DNA from: Campanula takesimana
Taxonomy: Eukaryota; Streptophyta; Magnoliopsida; Asterales; Campanulaceae
Assembly (NCBI GenBank): GCA_026119855.1
Contig: JAOWBW010000444.1
Span: 682,001 to 746,000, forward strand
Direction: 5' to 3'
DNA length: 64,000 nt
A model generated the notes under the pieces. The model searched no databases, was not told the DNA's origin, and saw only the letters and a list, made by a program, of their open reading frames with translations. The position numbers and the translations under genes are program-made. Shown in pieces: positions 22,585-35,000 of this stretch (position 1 is its first letter; every line of letters starts with the position of its first letter).

Positions 22585-25500
22585 ATGTCTGGAAGAAGAA
22601 ACAGAGGAGGTGCTAGTGGGGCACAGAATCAGAATGATACAAGGGAAGAAGCTCGTGCTATGTTTCAAGGCATGTTCGAGGCGGCCATGAAGGCCATACA
22701 TGATCAAGGTCCGAGGGTAGAGCAAGCACTAACCCGTTATGGATTGGAGCAATTTCTGAAGTTGAAACCGGTTGAATTCAATGGGGAACCCGATGTTCGG
22801 AAAGCTGAATTGTGGATTGAGTCTATGGAGAAGATTTATGATGTATTTGGGTGTTCGGATGAGGACAAGGTCCGGTTTGCGGCTTACAAGCTTGTGGGAG
22901 CCGCCGAGCATTGGTGGAAAGGTATTAAAGCTACTTGGGATGATACTCACACGGTGTATGCGTGGGAGTTGTTCGTGCGCAAATTCAAGGAGCATTTCAT
23001 TCCGGTTGTTGATCAAAACCGAAAGGAGATCGAGCTACTCAACCTAGAGCAAGGTTTGTTATCTATAGCACAATACTCGGCTAAGTTCATAGAATTAGCC
23101 CGGTATTGCGACTATTTGGTGAGGACCGAGGAACAAAAGGCTATGAGATTCATTCGGGGATTGAAGACCTCCATCCGTACTCAACTGATTGCCCAACGGA
23201 TAGTGACATTCCAAGATGCGGTGGATCGAGCCTATTTGATAGAGCAAGATATTGGGGAACATAAGAGGAAGACCGAGGTGGCCAACCCGAGTAAGCAAGG
23301 AGCTCAAGGCAAGCCACAACACCGTTCCGATAATCGAGGTAACTTTGGGGGACAATCTCAGTTCCGAGGGCAACCGATCCCAAGGAACCCGGGTACCACT
23401 TCCGGGAATCAAGGGAGCCAAATTAGGAGGCTTTGTTCGTATTGCCAAAAGGAAGGTCATTCTGAAGACCGTTGTTGGAAGAAGCAAGGAAGGTGCACCA
23501 ATTGTGGTGAAATGGGGCACTTTGCGAGAGAGTGCACGAGGCACCGAGGTCAAGCATCCGGGTCAGGAGTTGGTATTAATCAGGGTCAGAAAAGGGATGC
23601 CGCAGGGAAGCCTAAAATTCAAGGGAAGGTTTATGCCATGAATCAACAACAAGCTACCGATGATCCATCCGTTATTGGAGGTATTATTTCTGTGTCTAAT
23701 GTGAGCGCACGAGCGTTAGTAGATCCAGGATCATCTCATTCATACATTTCTGTGCAATTTGCTTCCATGTTAAATGCTGCATTCGAGTCTTTACCGTTCG
23801 TGCTAGAGGTGTCGACCCCTATAGGAGAATGCTTGATTTCTGATCGAGTCTTTCGTGCTTGTGACGTGGTTATTTGTGGTCGAGTCCTTTGTGCGGATTT
23901 GGTGGTTCTTCCTATCCAAGACTTTGATGTCATATTGGGTATGGATTGGTTGAGCAAGTTTCATGCTTCCGTTGATTGCCGTAAGAAAATTGTTACTTTT
24001 TCTATTCCCGATGTGCCTAAATTTGTGTTTGAGGCTAGTCCTCTGAGTAGAAAGGTTCGCTTAATTTCTTTTATGAAAGCGAGGGAATTATTGCATAGTG
24101 GTTGTGAGGGGTATTTGGCTAGTGTTCGTGATTCTAGGAAAGAATCCCCTAGTTTTGATAGTGTTCGGGTAGTTCGGGAATTTCCCGATGTTTTCTCTAC
24201 CGAGTATGAGATGCCTCCCGATCGTGAGATTGAGTTTTGTATAGATCTTTTGCCGGGTACGGCTCCAATTTCGAAAGCACCTTATAGGTTAGCTCCCGCA
24301 GAATTGAAGGAATTAAAGGTTCAGTTGCAAGAGTTGCTTGATCGAGGGTTTATCCGCCCTAGTGTTTCCCCGTAGGGAGCACCGGTTTTGTTCGTGCGGA
24401 AGAAAGATGGTTCGTTGAGATTGTGTATAGATTACCGGAAGTTGAATCAGGTTACGGTGAAGAATAAGTATCCTCTACCGCACATCGATGATTTATTTGA
24501 TCAGCTTCAAGGGTCCGTTGTGTTTTCCAAGCTTGATTTGAGGAGTGGGTACCATCAGTTGAAGGTTCGATCAGAGGATATTCCGAAGACTGCTTTTCGC
24601 ACTCGGTATGGTCATTATGAGTTCTTGGTTATGCCGTTTGGGATGACTAACGCGCCGGCCGTGTTTATGGATTTGATGAACCGAGTTTTCCACCCCTATC
24701 TTGATTCGTTCGTGGTAGTCTTCATCGACGACATTCTTGTCTATTCTAAGTCTCGAGAGGAGCACGAGCAGCACTTGAGGACAGTTTTATCCGTTCTTGC
24801 GAGGGAGAAATTATTTGCGAAGTTCAGTAAATGCGAATTTTGGCTCGAGAAGGTGTCATTTCTGGGTCATGTGATTTCGAAAGATGGGATTTCTGTGGAT
24901 CCTTCAAAGATAGAGGCAATAGTGGATTGGAAGAGACCCGAATCAGTAACAGAGATTAGAAGCTTTCTGGGTTTAGCCGGGTATTACCGAAGATTTATTG
25001 AGGGGTTTTCGAGGATTGCTACTCCGATGACTCAGTTGACCCGGAAGAATGTCCCGTTTGTGTGGACCGAGAAATGTGACAAGAGTTTCGAGGAATTGAA
25101 GAAGAGGTTGACTACCGCACCGATCTTGAGTTTGCCTAATGGGAGCGATGGTCTAGTGATTTACAGTGATGCTTCGAAAGAGGGTTTGGGTTGTGTGTTG
25201 ATGCAGAATGGGAAAGTAATTGCTTATGCTTCGAGAAAGTTGACCCCGAGTGAACAGAATTACCCGACTCATGATATGGAATTAGCGGCTATTGTCTTTG
25301 CGTTGCATAAATGGAAGCACTACCTTTACGGAGCGAAGTTTGAGATTTTTACGGATCACAAGAGTTTGAAGTACCTTTTCTCCCAGAAAGAGTTGAATAA
25401 CCGACAGCGCCGATGGATGGAATTGTTGAAGGATTATGATTGTACGATTTCTTACCACCCGGGAAAGGCGAATGTGGTAGCCGATGCGATTAGTAGAAAG

Positions 25501-27135
25501 TCTTATGTGGCTTCGATGATGGTTCGAGAGTGGAAAATGCTTGAGGATGTTCGAGATTGGTCTCCTCATGAATCGAGACATGGGGCTATTTTTGCGAATA
25601 TTAGGGTATCTCCGACCCTAATTCAAGGGATAAAGGAAGCTCAGAAAGAAGATCCCGAGTTGGTAAAGATAATGGGTAAATTGAAGGAAAAGAACTTCGA
25701 GGATTTTTCTATTAGCTCGAGTGGAGTGTTGACTTTTCGTGGTCGTTTGTGTGTTCCGGATGTTGATGGAATTAAACAGAGAGTTCTTGATGAGGGTCAC
25801 AAATCGAGGTATACTATTCATCCGGGTAGTACGAAGATGTATCAGGATTTGAAGCAACAATTTTGGTGGATTAATATGAAGAGGGAAATAGCGGAGTATG
25901 TTTCGAAGTGTTTAACGTGTCAGCAGGTCAAAGCCGAGCATCAGAGACCCGCGGGATTACTTCAGCCGTTAGAGATTCCGGAATGGAAATGGGAGCATGT
26001 GACTATGGATTTCGTTACGGGACTGCCTCGTACCCGTAGGAAGTATGACAGTGTTTGGGTAATAGTGGATAGATTGACCAAGAGTGCCCATTTCTTGCCT
26101 ATTGACATCAGATATTCGATGGAGAAGCTTGCGACCCTTTACTTGGATGAGATCGTTAGATTGCATGGGGTTCCGGTTAGTATCGTGTCAGATCGAGACC
26201 CGAGGTTTACTTCTAGATTCTGGAAGGCATTTCAAGAAGCTTTGGGTACAGATTTGCGATTCAGTACAGCTTTTCATCCTCAGACCGATGGTCAATCCGA
26301 GAGGACTATTCAGATTCTTGAGGATATGTTGCGAGCTTGTTCGATAGACTTTTCTGATTCTTGGGATTTGCACCTACCGTTAGTGGAGTTCTCTTACAAC
26401 AACAGTTATCAGGCTAGTATCGAGATGGCACCGTTTGAGGCCTTGTATGGAAGGAAATGTAGATCGCCTATTTGTTGGGATGAGGTTGGTGAAGCGAAAG
26501 TTTTGGGTATTGATTTGCTTCGGGATTCAGTTGAGAAAGTTAAAGTTATCCGGGATAGATTGAAGACAGCCCAGAGTCGATATAAGAGCTACGCAGACAA
26601 CCGAAGGCGAGATCTTAGTTTTCAGATTGGTGATTTGGTGTTCTTGAAGGTATCTCCGAAGGTGGGTATTCGTCGTTTTGGGAAGAAAGGCAAATTGGCT
26701 CCGAGGTTTATTGGTCCGTTTGAGATTTTGGGAAAGGTTGGACTTCTTGCGTATCGTCTTGCGTTACCGTCATCCTTAGACCGGTTGCATAACGTCTTTC
26801 ACGTTTCTATGCTTCGGAAGTATGTTCATGATCCGTCTCACGTGTTACCGAGGATACCGGAAGATATTGAGCCCGATATGTCTTATGAGGAACGACCGGT
26901 CCGGATCCTAGATTCTAAAGTTCAAGAGTTGAGGAGCAAGAGCATTGCGTTGGTTAGAGTCCTTTGGAGGAATCATAACATCGAGGAGTCGACGTGGGAG
27001 CTTCGTGATGAGATAGAGAGGAAATTTCCGTGGCTTTTGCTTAAGGTAAGTCTCGTTAAAATTCGGGTCGAATTTTCTTTAAGGGGGAGTGAATGTCACG
27101 ACCCGAAATATAGGCTCTATTTTATTAGTAATTAA
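22585..27135 (+). pseudogene. gag-pol: T2 gag-pol polyprotein, one premature stop
   Basis: The ATG at 22585 (MSGRRNRGG) is the likely start; the frame is also open a little upstream. Gag has the HWWK context of Ty3 capsids, then two zinc knuckles (about 23433-23475 and 23491-23535). Protease follows near 23720-23760, but the active-site triplet reads D-P-G instead of D-S/T-G. A single in-frame TAG at 24373-24375 interrupts the start of RT, in a spot where this family usually has Trp. RT has FIDD at 24721-24732. RNase H spans about 25140-25500. Integrase has its HHCC zinc region (25798-25925), core Asp contexts near 26003 and 26189, and the Glu context near 26300. A chromodomain (WRNHNIEESTWE) lies at about 26900-27030. 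The frame runs past the purine tract into the 3' LTR, stopping at 27133-27135. Confidence 0.94.
27081..27093 (+). promoter_or_regulatory. T2 polypurine tract
   Basis: AAGGGGGAGTGAA ends directly at the 3' LTR. It lies within the extended pol frame. Confidence 0.85.
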
Positions 27136-29212
27136 ATGATTTTTACTTAATTATTTGCTTATTTATTTATTTAAATTATTATTTATTTAAATAATTATGT
27201 GTGCAATTTATGTGTTATAATAATTATGCCTAGCATTTTGTTTGGGTCATTTGGGTTAGTGTAGAAATGTTGGGTCTTAGTTGTTAGTGGGGAGTTTTGA
27301 GTTGGGTAGTATTGAGGAGGGGGTCTTTGTGCAAGTTTTTAAATTACTCCTACCCTCTCCCTACACCTCCTTCTCCCTCATACACTCCATCTCCCTCACC
27401 CTACTCCCTCCCATTCCCAGCACAACTCTCTCTCTCTCTCTCCTTGGCATTGGTAAGTTTTTCTCCCCTTCCTTCTCTCTTCTTTTTCTCCATCTTCCTC
27501 TCATTATCATTCATTTCTTAAAACTTGAACATTGTTTAGATCGTCGATAGGATCGCGTAGAATAAAAAAGAATTGAAATCCATCAACTTTGAGAAAATTC
27601 AAGTAAGTTACTTTTCCCCCATTTTGATGCTAAAATGTTCATATCATGTTTAGATAATGTTTAATGTGTTATATTTGAAGTTTGGTTGGATTTTGAATTT
27701 GTTTGGAATTTATTTGAGTTTTTGGTTAAAAATGGTGAAACCTTGAATGTTGGTTTTGATTCTTGAATTTGGTTGATAAAGGGTGTTGTTAAGATCCCCT
27801 TTCTAGCTAAATGATGTTTGGGTACCTTAGAAACCTTGTTGGGAGTGTTGGTTTTGAGTGTTATGAAAATGGTATGAAAATGGTAAGGAGATGTGAAGAA
27901 CCCAGCTGGGAATTTCTCCCAGTCCGTAGACCAGGCGCCCGCCTGTGGTGGACCAGGCGCCCGCCTACATGCCCTTTTTTAATGGCCAGACCTTCTGGTC
28001 ATTCAGGCGCCCGCCTGCCCTATTCCAGGCGCCCGCCCGCCCCCTGTTTCAGGAATTTGACCTTTTTGCTTGGTTTAAGACTTAAGGCTTAACTAGTTTA
28101 GGTTTATTGCTTCTAATTAACTTAAGATAACACCGTGGAACACTTATTTGATTGGATTTGATTCTTTGTGAATAAATATGATATGGAATTTATTTAAGTA
28201 CCGTTTTGGGAATGTTGGTTCATCCTTGATGTGTTGTTTGGATTGGTTTACCTTTGTGGTAATTTAATTGGAATGGTTCCCTACTTTGGAACCTTAAGTT
28301 GTTCATTCATGCTAAATTATTATTACTTAGCATTTATTTGGAAGCCCAGCTGGCATATTTGTTGCATCGGGCGATGGGAAGGATTATAATGGCAAAGCCA
28401 AGTCCATTATAATGTTGACCATTGTTTTGCCCTTACTCCCCTTTTCCAGATTGGCCTTGGAAAGGATAAGTTAGCGTTCCTTTGTGAATGTATCTAGCTA
28501 ACGGGCATGACTTTGTGTCATGGTCCTTGTCCCTTGTGACACTTTTATTGGTTATTGGTTCCGGTACCGGGGTTTTCTCTTCGGCTTTCATGCTATTATG
28601 AAGATGATGATTTGTTGATTATTGAAGCGGCGCAGCGATCCTTTATTTGGATGTTCCGGTTTGGAAAACCTTGGCTATATCCTTTGTTATGTGTTTATTT
28701 CCTCTGCCATCTGTTATGTGATAAATGCTATGTGCTATGTGATATTTATTATTGCTTATTGCTTCGTGCATCATAGCATGTCATGTAGTTGCATTAGTAA
28801 CTTATTGAGATTTATCTCACCCCTTTTTCTTTTATCTTTTTTTTTCCTTAACCCCCCCAGGTGCTAAGGATTAGTCTCGCTGATCACGAGAAAGAGGACG
28901 TCGAGTGTGGATACATTCTTTTGGGGAAGGTTGTTATAGGTTGGTTTACATTATGTAAATGTGTAACCATTTTGGGATAGTTGTACCAAACAATGACGTC
29001 ACTAAGAATTGTATATTTGTATTTTGTTGGGCATAAACTTGTGGAAGTTTATGTTAGCTGTAATTGATTTTTATCAAACTTGGTTTTGTAAAACTTTGGA
29101 TCACTACCTTTTGGTATTAAATGGAATTTTTAACTCTGGTATTTCTTAGTTTTGGTTTAAGAGTCGACGTCCAGATCGCGGTCTCGGGCCCGCGGGGTCC
29201 GGGGTCGCGACA
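27094..29212 (+). repeat. T2 3' LTR
   Basis: 2119 bp, nearly identical to the 5' LTR. Differences include a shorter poly-C run near 28852, loss of four bases near 28437 and several substitutions. It keeps the four-unit GC cassette at 27933-28038. Confidence 0.93.
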
Positions 29213-29615
29213 CCTTGCGGAAGTCAAAAAGATCTAGGTTCAAATATTCTTAAGAACTTCATGAACTCTTGGCATGTGAAACGGACCTTGCGGAAAGTAG
29301 AACATAAAGAGAGTATTAGGATTGCAACCCGGCCACCTAACCGTCCCAATTCTTAAAATAGTGAATGAACCCGTGAATTGTAATTGGTGTTTTTATGTTA
29401 TTAACATAGCATAGAAGAGATGATTGTGAATCTATATTCTGCTATCTTATCATAATATGCTAGTTCATGTTGATCATTTATCATTTATTTTATTGTTTTT
29501 AAAATAGTTAATTAACTCAGAATTAATCCAAGTCTTTGTGGTTCGACCCTTGTCTTTTGCATATTGCTATGACGATAGCTCGTGCACTTGCGAGGTATTA
29601 TAATTTTGTCTATCA
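29213..29615 (+). repeat. LARD right LTR, second part
   Basis: Begins with the CCTTG duplicate and ends TCTATCA, followed by the LARD target duplication CCTAG at 29616-29620. A small frame at 29536-29727 spans this junction and is not a gene. Confidence 0.9.
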
Positions 29616-30153
29616 CCTAGCTTCAGATTTCCATCTTCAGATGCAGATATCAGACACCGAAACATTCCAGATGCGTTCTTGGATCACCAACGAACACCAG
29701 ACGAACTTTCAGATTCAGATATACTAGATTTGCTATTGCTAGCACAGATGAGCAATCACTGATTGCTCTCAGATTTATTGATTCTCGATCCTCTCAATGA
29801 AGAGTTTCAGAATAACCAGGAAAATTCCAAACTCAAATATGTCAGAGGCAACAGAATACAATACCAGATGTGTCCAACCTAGACATCAAGATTTCTGCAC
29901 GGACCCTGCACACGTGTGCTGCACGTGCGATGCATGAAAACTGCACGGGAACTGCACGTGCAATGCACGTTTTCTGCACGCGATCTGCAAGTTTTCTGCA
30001 CGCGAACTACACGTCTAATGCACAATATTCTATCATAAAATAAGTATGTTCTTCCCGTCAGACTTGTCAATCTTCTGTTCCATCCCAGAATCTATTTCTT
30101 CTTCTGCAGTGGAATGCCTGATCTTTCTCAACTAACCAGGCTCTGGTGCCACT
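29616..30153 (-). other. Copia A leader with 11-bp phased repeat and primer site
   Basis: Continuation of the minus-strand copia from 568-851. The inverted primer site GGCTCTGGTGCCA (30139-30151) differs from the usual iMet complement at two positions. At 29896-30024 the word TGCACG, often completed to the palindrome TGCACGTGCA, recurs about 12 times, nearly always 11 bp apart. The word CAGAT is frequent in 29620-29870. No intact gag frame is seen. Confidence 0.7.
29896..30024. repeat. 11-bp tandem array of TGCACG units
   Basis: Unit starts at 29896, 29907, 29920, 29931, 29942, 29953, 29964, 29975, 29986, 29997, 30008 and 30019. All steps are 11 bp except one of 13. Several units contain the perfect palindrome TGCACGTGCA. 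Confidence 0.85.
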
Positions 30154-30167
30154 TGTTAGTAAATCAG

Positions 30168-31653
30168 TGTTGGGTTTCGTAGTAACATGCGCAGCGGAAT
30201 TAAGCATTTAAAATTTTCATGAAACCCAAAGCCATAGATCCTTTCATATGATTATATCAAATATATGCAATATGAATACTAGAATACTAACCCTTGATGC
30301 CTTTGAATTTCAACCTTTGATTTTGGTGGAGATTTAGAAACTTGATCACGAACACAAAGCTTGAATACGAACTTTGAAGATGATGAGTTTCACCCTCTAG
30401 CGGTATCTACGCCTCGAACGAATATCAAGAGCACTTGATCTTGGTTGCTAGACCAAATCGAGAAACACGTTTTCTCAATTGTATTTTGACTATATGGAAT
30501 ATTATTGTGTTTGTTCTTGTTCTTCAATCTAGGAATTTTTTAGAACAAGAAATAACTCTCAAAAACTCTTTGGAGGTTTGCAAAAACACATGTACTGATT
30601 AGGGACGAATTAGGGCTGTTTATATATAAGTTAGACCTATTCCAAATAGGTAACTTATGTCTAAACCCGCAAGAAAACGGATTAAGGAAAGTTCCTGCCG
30701 AAACCGACTGGTCCGGCCGGGTATGGCAAGTGGTCCGACCGGACCTATCTTGGTCCGCCCGGGTCCTTCCAATGGTCCGCCCGGACCTCACCTTTTTCCA
30801 CTTTTCTTCCTCTAATTTCCTTAAATCCCCGAATGGTCCTTCGACCTAATATTCCAATGTAGTCCTTTATGATTCGTTCTATTTGTGTGTGACCCTCTAG
30901 GATTATACTAAGTTGGCAATGGATTCAAACATGAAACCATAAGATATGATTAGGTTCTAGCAAACCGCCATACCTACCCAAATAGTATAACTAGATACAA
31001 GTTCGCATTCCTTTAGAATATGTCATAATCCTTTTGTCCACGATGTCATTGAACACAAGTCATGGTCAACAAGTCAACTTGTCTTTGTTCAATACTTTCT
31101 CGATTCCGAATATGTTGATAATCCAAATGACATTGATCCAATCAATTCATTTGAGTCCGGCCGAACATTTTCATCAACATCATTCCTACGAGAGGCCCAA
31201 GCTTGACATCTCTCCGAAGAGGGACAAATCCATTTAGCTTATTATTCTTCCCTACATGAATCTGATTATGCTAATCATACCCTTTATAACTACCCGGTTA
31301 AAGGTAGCGTTTGAATATATCAAACATAATGTTCTTCAAGTGGAAGACCATAATAACTTCATGTCTAAGGATTCAAATGACACAACTAATATGAGATATA
31401 TACGTATGACATTGACCATGACATAAATCTCATAGAGCGGGTCATGTCCAGTACCAAACAAGTACCCATAAATCCAACATTATCATCCCATAATCATTTA
31501 GCCTTTATACTAATACCTAACAAGTACTAGAGATGGAGATTATTATATGTAAACATGAACAACAATAATAATCAAAATATCTCTTTATTAATATGAATTA
31601 AATGATAACAATTACAACGTTTTTTAAACGTGCCTAGGGCACCAACACCAACA
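30168..31653 (-). repeat. Copia B 3' LTR (left)
   Basis: 1486 bp. A minus-strand TATA box (TATATATAA) lies near 30619-30629. Upstream of it in element orientation is a four-unit cassette of GGTCCG...CGGACC words starting at 30710, 30732, 30752 and 30774. Confidence 0.9.
30710..30787. repeat. Paired GC inverted-repeat cassette in copia B LTR
   Basis: Four variants of GGTCCGACCGGACC at steps of 22, 20 and 22 bp. The other LTR (45704-45759) has three, consistent with loss of one 22-bp step by recombination between units. Confidence 0.85.
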
Positions 31654-31667
31654 ATCTCCCACTTTCC

Positions 31668-31918
31668 CTAGGCCCAATCTCCCATGTATCTAATACCCAT
31701 GGACCTAACATGACCATCATGTTTAGCTTGTGGAAGTCCCTTTGTTAGCGGGTCCGCGACATTGTCATCAGTTGGTACTCTGCATATATTTACGTCTCCC
31801 CTATCAATCGAATGATATGAAAACGCCTAAGTATGTGTTTGGATTTTTGATGTGCCCTTGGTTCCTTTGCTTGAGCAATAGCACCATTATTATCACAATA
31901 AAGGTCTATTGGATTAGA
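31668..31918 (-). pseudogene. Copia B pol C-terminus (RNase H fragment)
   Basis: Minus-strand remainder of pol beyond the C insertion, matching the last ~85 codons of C's pol (LYCDNNGAIAQAKE, then ADPLTKG further on). It ends at the TAG at 31668-31670. A deletion of about 7 bases near 31810 shifts the frame relative to C. Confidence 0.85.
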
Positions 31919-31923
31919 AATAC

Positions 31924-33430
31924 TGTTGGTAGTGGTGCCCTAGGCACGTTTAATAAACGTTGTAATTGTTATCATTTATTTCATATCAATAAAGAGATGT
32001 TTTGATTGTTATTGTTGTTCATGTTTACTTATAATAATCTCCGTCCCTAGTACTTGTTAAGCACTAGTATAAAGGCTAAATGATCATGGGATGATCATGT
32101 TAGATTTATGGGTACTTGTTTGGAACAAGGTACTGGACATGACCCGCTGTATGAGATTTATGTCATGGTCTATGTTGTACATATATCTCATATTAGTTAT
32201 GTCATTTGAATCCTTAGACGTGAAGTTATTATAGTCTTCCACTTGATGAACATTGTGTTTGACATATTCAAACGCTACCTTAACACGGTAGTTATAAAGG
32301 GTATGATTGGCATAATCGGATTCCCGTAGGGAAGAATAATAAGCTAAATGGATTTGTCCCTCCACGGAGAGATGTCAAACTTGGGCCCCTCGAAGGAATG
32401 ATGTTGATGAAATGTTCGGCCGGACTCAAATGGATTGATTGGATCAATAGCATTTGAATTATCAACATATTCGGAATCGAGAAAGTATTGAACAATATAA
32501 GTTGACTGTTTGACCATGACTTATGTTCAATGACATCGTGGACAAAGGGATTATGACATATTCTAAAGGAATGCGAACTTGTATCTAGTTATACTATTTG
32601 GGTAGGTATGACGGTTTGCTAGAACCTAATCATATCTTATGGAATCATGTTTGAGCCCATTGCCAACTTAGTATAATCCTAGAGGGTCACACACAATAGA
32701 ACGAATCTTAAATAAAAGGACTATATTGGCATTTAGGGTCGGAGGACTTCCAAGGAATTTCTGGAAAAATCTGGGCCTCCTGGTCAACCAAGCGGGCGCT
32801 TGTGTTGCACCAGGCGGGCGCCTACTCAAGCCAAAAAGGAACTGGAGTTTCTGCCCAAACAGGCGGGCGCCTGTGTGGTGCCAGGCGGGCGCCTGGTGCT
32901 GCCGACAGGAAAATTCCTAATTCAATTTAGGAAGGTTTTTGGCACAAGATTCCTATTTGGAATAGGTCTTAATTGTGTATAAAAACCCCAATTCGGCCAG
33001 ACCATAAAAACAAGTGCTTTTGTGAGTCTCAAAGAGTTTGAGAGAGATTTTTTTGTTCTAAGATATCATTGATTGAGGAACAAAATAATTCACAAATAAA
33101 TTCCATATAGTTCTTTATTATATTGTGAAAGTGTGTTTCATAATATTGGTCTAGCAACCAAGATCAAAGAAGCTCCTTTGATATTCGTTCGAAGTGTGGA
33201 TACCACTAGAGGGTGAATTTTATCATCTTACAAAGTTCGTGATTTGTTCGTGATAAAGCTTCAAGATCTCCACCAAGACCAAAGAGAAAAATTCATAGCC
33301 ATCAAGGGTTAGGTATTCCTCTATTCATCTTATTGTATTTGATTTAATCATATGAACGGATCCATGGTTTTGGGTTTCTTAAAATTTTAAATGCTATATT
33401 CCGCTGAGCATGTTACGACGAAACCCAACA
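31924..33430 (+). repeat. Copia C 5' LTR
   Basis: TGTTGGTAGTGG...GAAACCCAACA. TATA box TATAAAA at 32978-32984. About 85 bp upstream of it ends a four-unit GC cassette (32790-32894). Confidence 0.94.
32790..32894 (+). repeat. Paired GC inverted-repeat cassette in copia C LTR
   Basis: Units near AGGCGGGCGCCT start at 32790, 32812, 32861 and 32883, steps of 22, 49 and 22 bp. The word is the reverse complement of the T2 word and the spacing is almost the same. The 3' LTR repeats it at 39838-39942. Confidence 0.87.
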
Positions 33431-33431
33431 G

Positions 33432-33444
33432 TGGTATCAGAGCC
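33432..33444 (+). promoter_or_regulatory. Copia C primer binding site, tRNA-iMet type
   Basis: TGGTATCAGAGCC begins one base after the 5' LTR. Confidence 0.92.
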
Positions 33445-35000
33445 CCGTTCATGTTGATTAATTCAATACTTGGATCATGTTGTGTGTATATAAATTGTTT
33501 ATGTGCCAAGCATGATATGAATATTGGATTATATGATGTTTATGTGTTTTGTGATTTTATGTGGTTTATTGTTTTTCCAACTTTAATCGCACGATTCAAT
33601 CGCAATAAAAATTATGGTGGATTCTGAATTATTTCGATTATTGATTTTTTGATTGGATCAAAGTTTTAATAATCGGGGAAAAATAATTTTGAGACAAAAT
33701 TTTCGAACTTGAAAATTCCATACCATTCTGACCATACAGGCGCTCGCCCGCGCTGGACCAGGCGCGCGCGCGTTTCAGGCGCCCGCTCGCCCTGGACCAG
33801 GCGCGCGCTCGCTAGGCCAAATATTCTGATTTTGTTCAAAAAATCTGATTCTGGAATTTTTCGATAAATCCAACAAAACCAGTAACAAGACCACTTCAGA
33901 CTTGCTGATCTGGAATGGGTTTTGGGTAGTTGGTTTGTGTGTGGATTTTGGGGTTTGATTTTCCTATTTGTTTTAGTCTTGTGATTCCTAGATTGGTTCA
34001 AGTTTTGGATGGCTAATCTGCGTTCATCGAGATTGTGTTTCCCAAAATTGATCGCAATCAAAGTTTCAAAGATAAAACGAAGTTAGAATTATGAAGAGTT
34101 CATAATTGCTAAAATTGAGAAACAAAGTTCTTGATTCAATGATTGGAGATCCATGTGGAATTGTGAATGCAATTGGCCTACGTTCATCGAGACCATCTAT
34201 TGCTTAGTTTCGGCCACATGGACTACTTTCTTGGTCTCTTGAATTAGTGCGGGATTGTGGTTGCCTAATGGCTTAGTTCGACCGCACTTCTTGTTGTCTT
34301 GATTTGGAGATAATGACCAAAGTTGAAATAGTCTCATCCTCATAATTATAGAGAAACTAATGACACATAAATACCATGCTTAAATTAATGGAGATTAATT
34401 TAGTGGCTAAACTTGATGTGTAACATGTTTATATTATGTGCTCATAAATGTGTTATATGCTATATGTAATGAACCTTCAAAGAAAGTTTTAAGTCTTTTA
34501 TTGCCATACCATGATTAAAACACTTGTTAGTACATAAGTGACTCTAATGTAGATTCGCCCTAGCGAGATGCATTAAATTTATTTATGTATAAGCAAGATA
34601 GATAATGTGGGCACGCCCTAGCGAGACACATTAACTATGCGTTTAAAATGGTTAGACTTAATTGGGCGTCAAAACAGTTTTGGGCCTAGGCAAAGATGAG
34701 GTTTAACATGCTTTTTGAAATTGGATTTCTTAAAGAATCTCATAAAAGGAATTAAGAGTCATATGAGATATGATTGACAAGAGTTGTCTACCAAATTAAT
34801 TTGATTTTGTGTAATCCGCCGTATCGGACTTAAAATTAAATTAAAGTTGGATCTTAACCCATTTGAATTATATTATACATTGGATGTATATGAAGGTTAT
34901 ATAATTTAGTGGGAGTATTTTGTTTTAAAATACATTGTTTATCTCTTTAATGAAAATCGGTACTTATTAAATTTTGGAAATTTTTGCATATTTGTAGATA
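33445..35000 (+). other. Copia C leader
   Basis: A 1.56-kb untranslated leader. A GC cassette at 33738-33812 has four units opening AGGCGC at steps 22, 17 and 22 (or 23) bp. From about 33940 it aligns with B's leader. The minus-strand frame at 33666-34061 covers the cassette and is probably accidental. Confidence 0.75.

Larger units (their letters stand above)
20338..29212 (+). mobile_element. Ty3 chromovirus T2 (Tekay/Del lineage), full length
   Basis: 8.9 kb with LTRs of 2126 and 2119 bp (TGTCACGACCCG...GGTCGCGACA), tRNA-iMet primer site, gag-pol, a C-terminal chromodomain, a purine tract and target duplication CCTTG. The LTRs differ at roughly ten positions, mostly single bases and short length changes, so the insertion is young. 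Gag-pol has one premature stop and a changed protease motif. Lineage rests on the chromodomain after integrase and on the order RT, RNase H, integrase. Confidence 0.95.
852..29615 (+). mobile_element. LARD-like non-autonomous LTR element, heavily nested
   Basis: Both LTRs begin TGATGAATGAG and end TCTATCA. The element is flanked by a perfect 5-bp duplication CCTAG (847-851, 29616-29620). Directly inside the left LTR is a primer site complementary to tRNA-Asp; directly before the right LTR is the purine tract TAAGTTTGGGGGTATT. Without its insertions the element is about 5.5 kb and shows no gag, protease, RT or integrase. That combination is known for large retrotransposon derivatives related to the Athila/Tat branch of Ty3. 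It must borrow proteins. It carries a minus-strand LTR element, a copia, a SINE and a Tekay element. Boundaries are firm; the parent family is an inference. Confidence 0.88.

Noticed and set aside
23095..23553. 152-residue minus-strand frame in T2
   Set aside because: Shadow of the intact gag frame on the plus strand.
33666..34061. 131-residue minus-strand frame in the C leader
   Set aside because: Covers the GC cassette; its repeated Arg/Ala/Pro words come from the repeats, and it is not kept in B.
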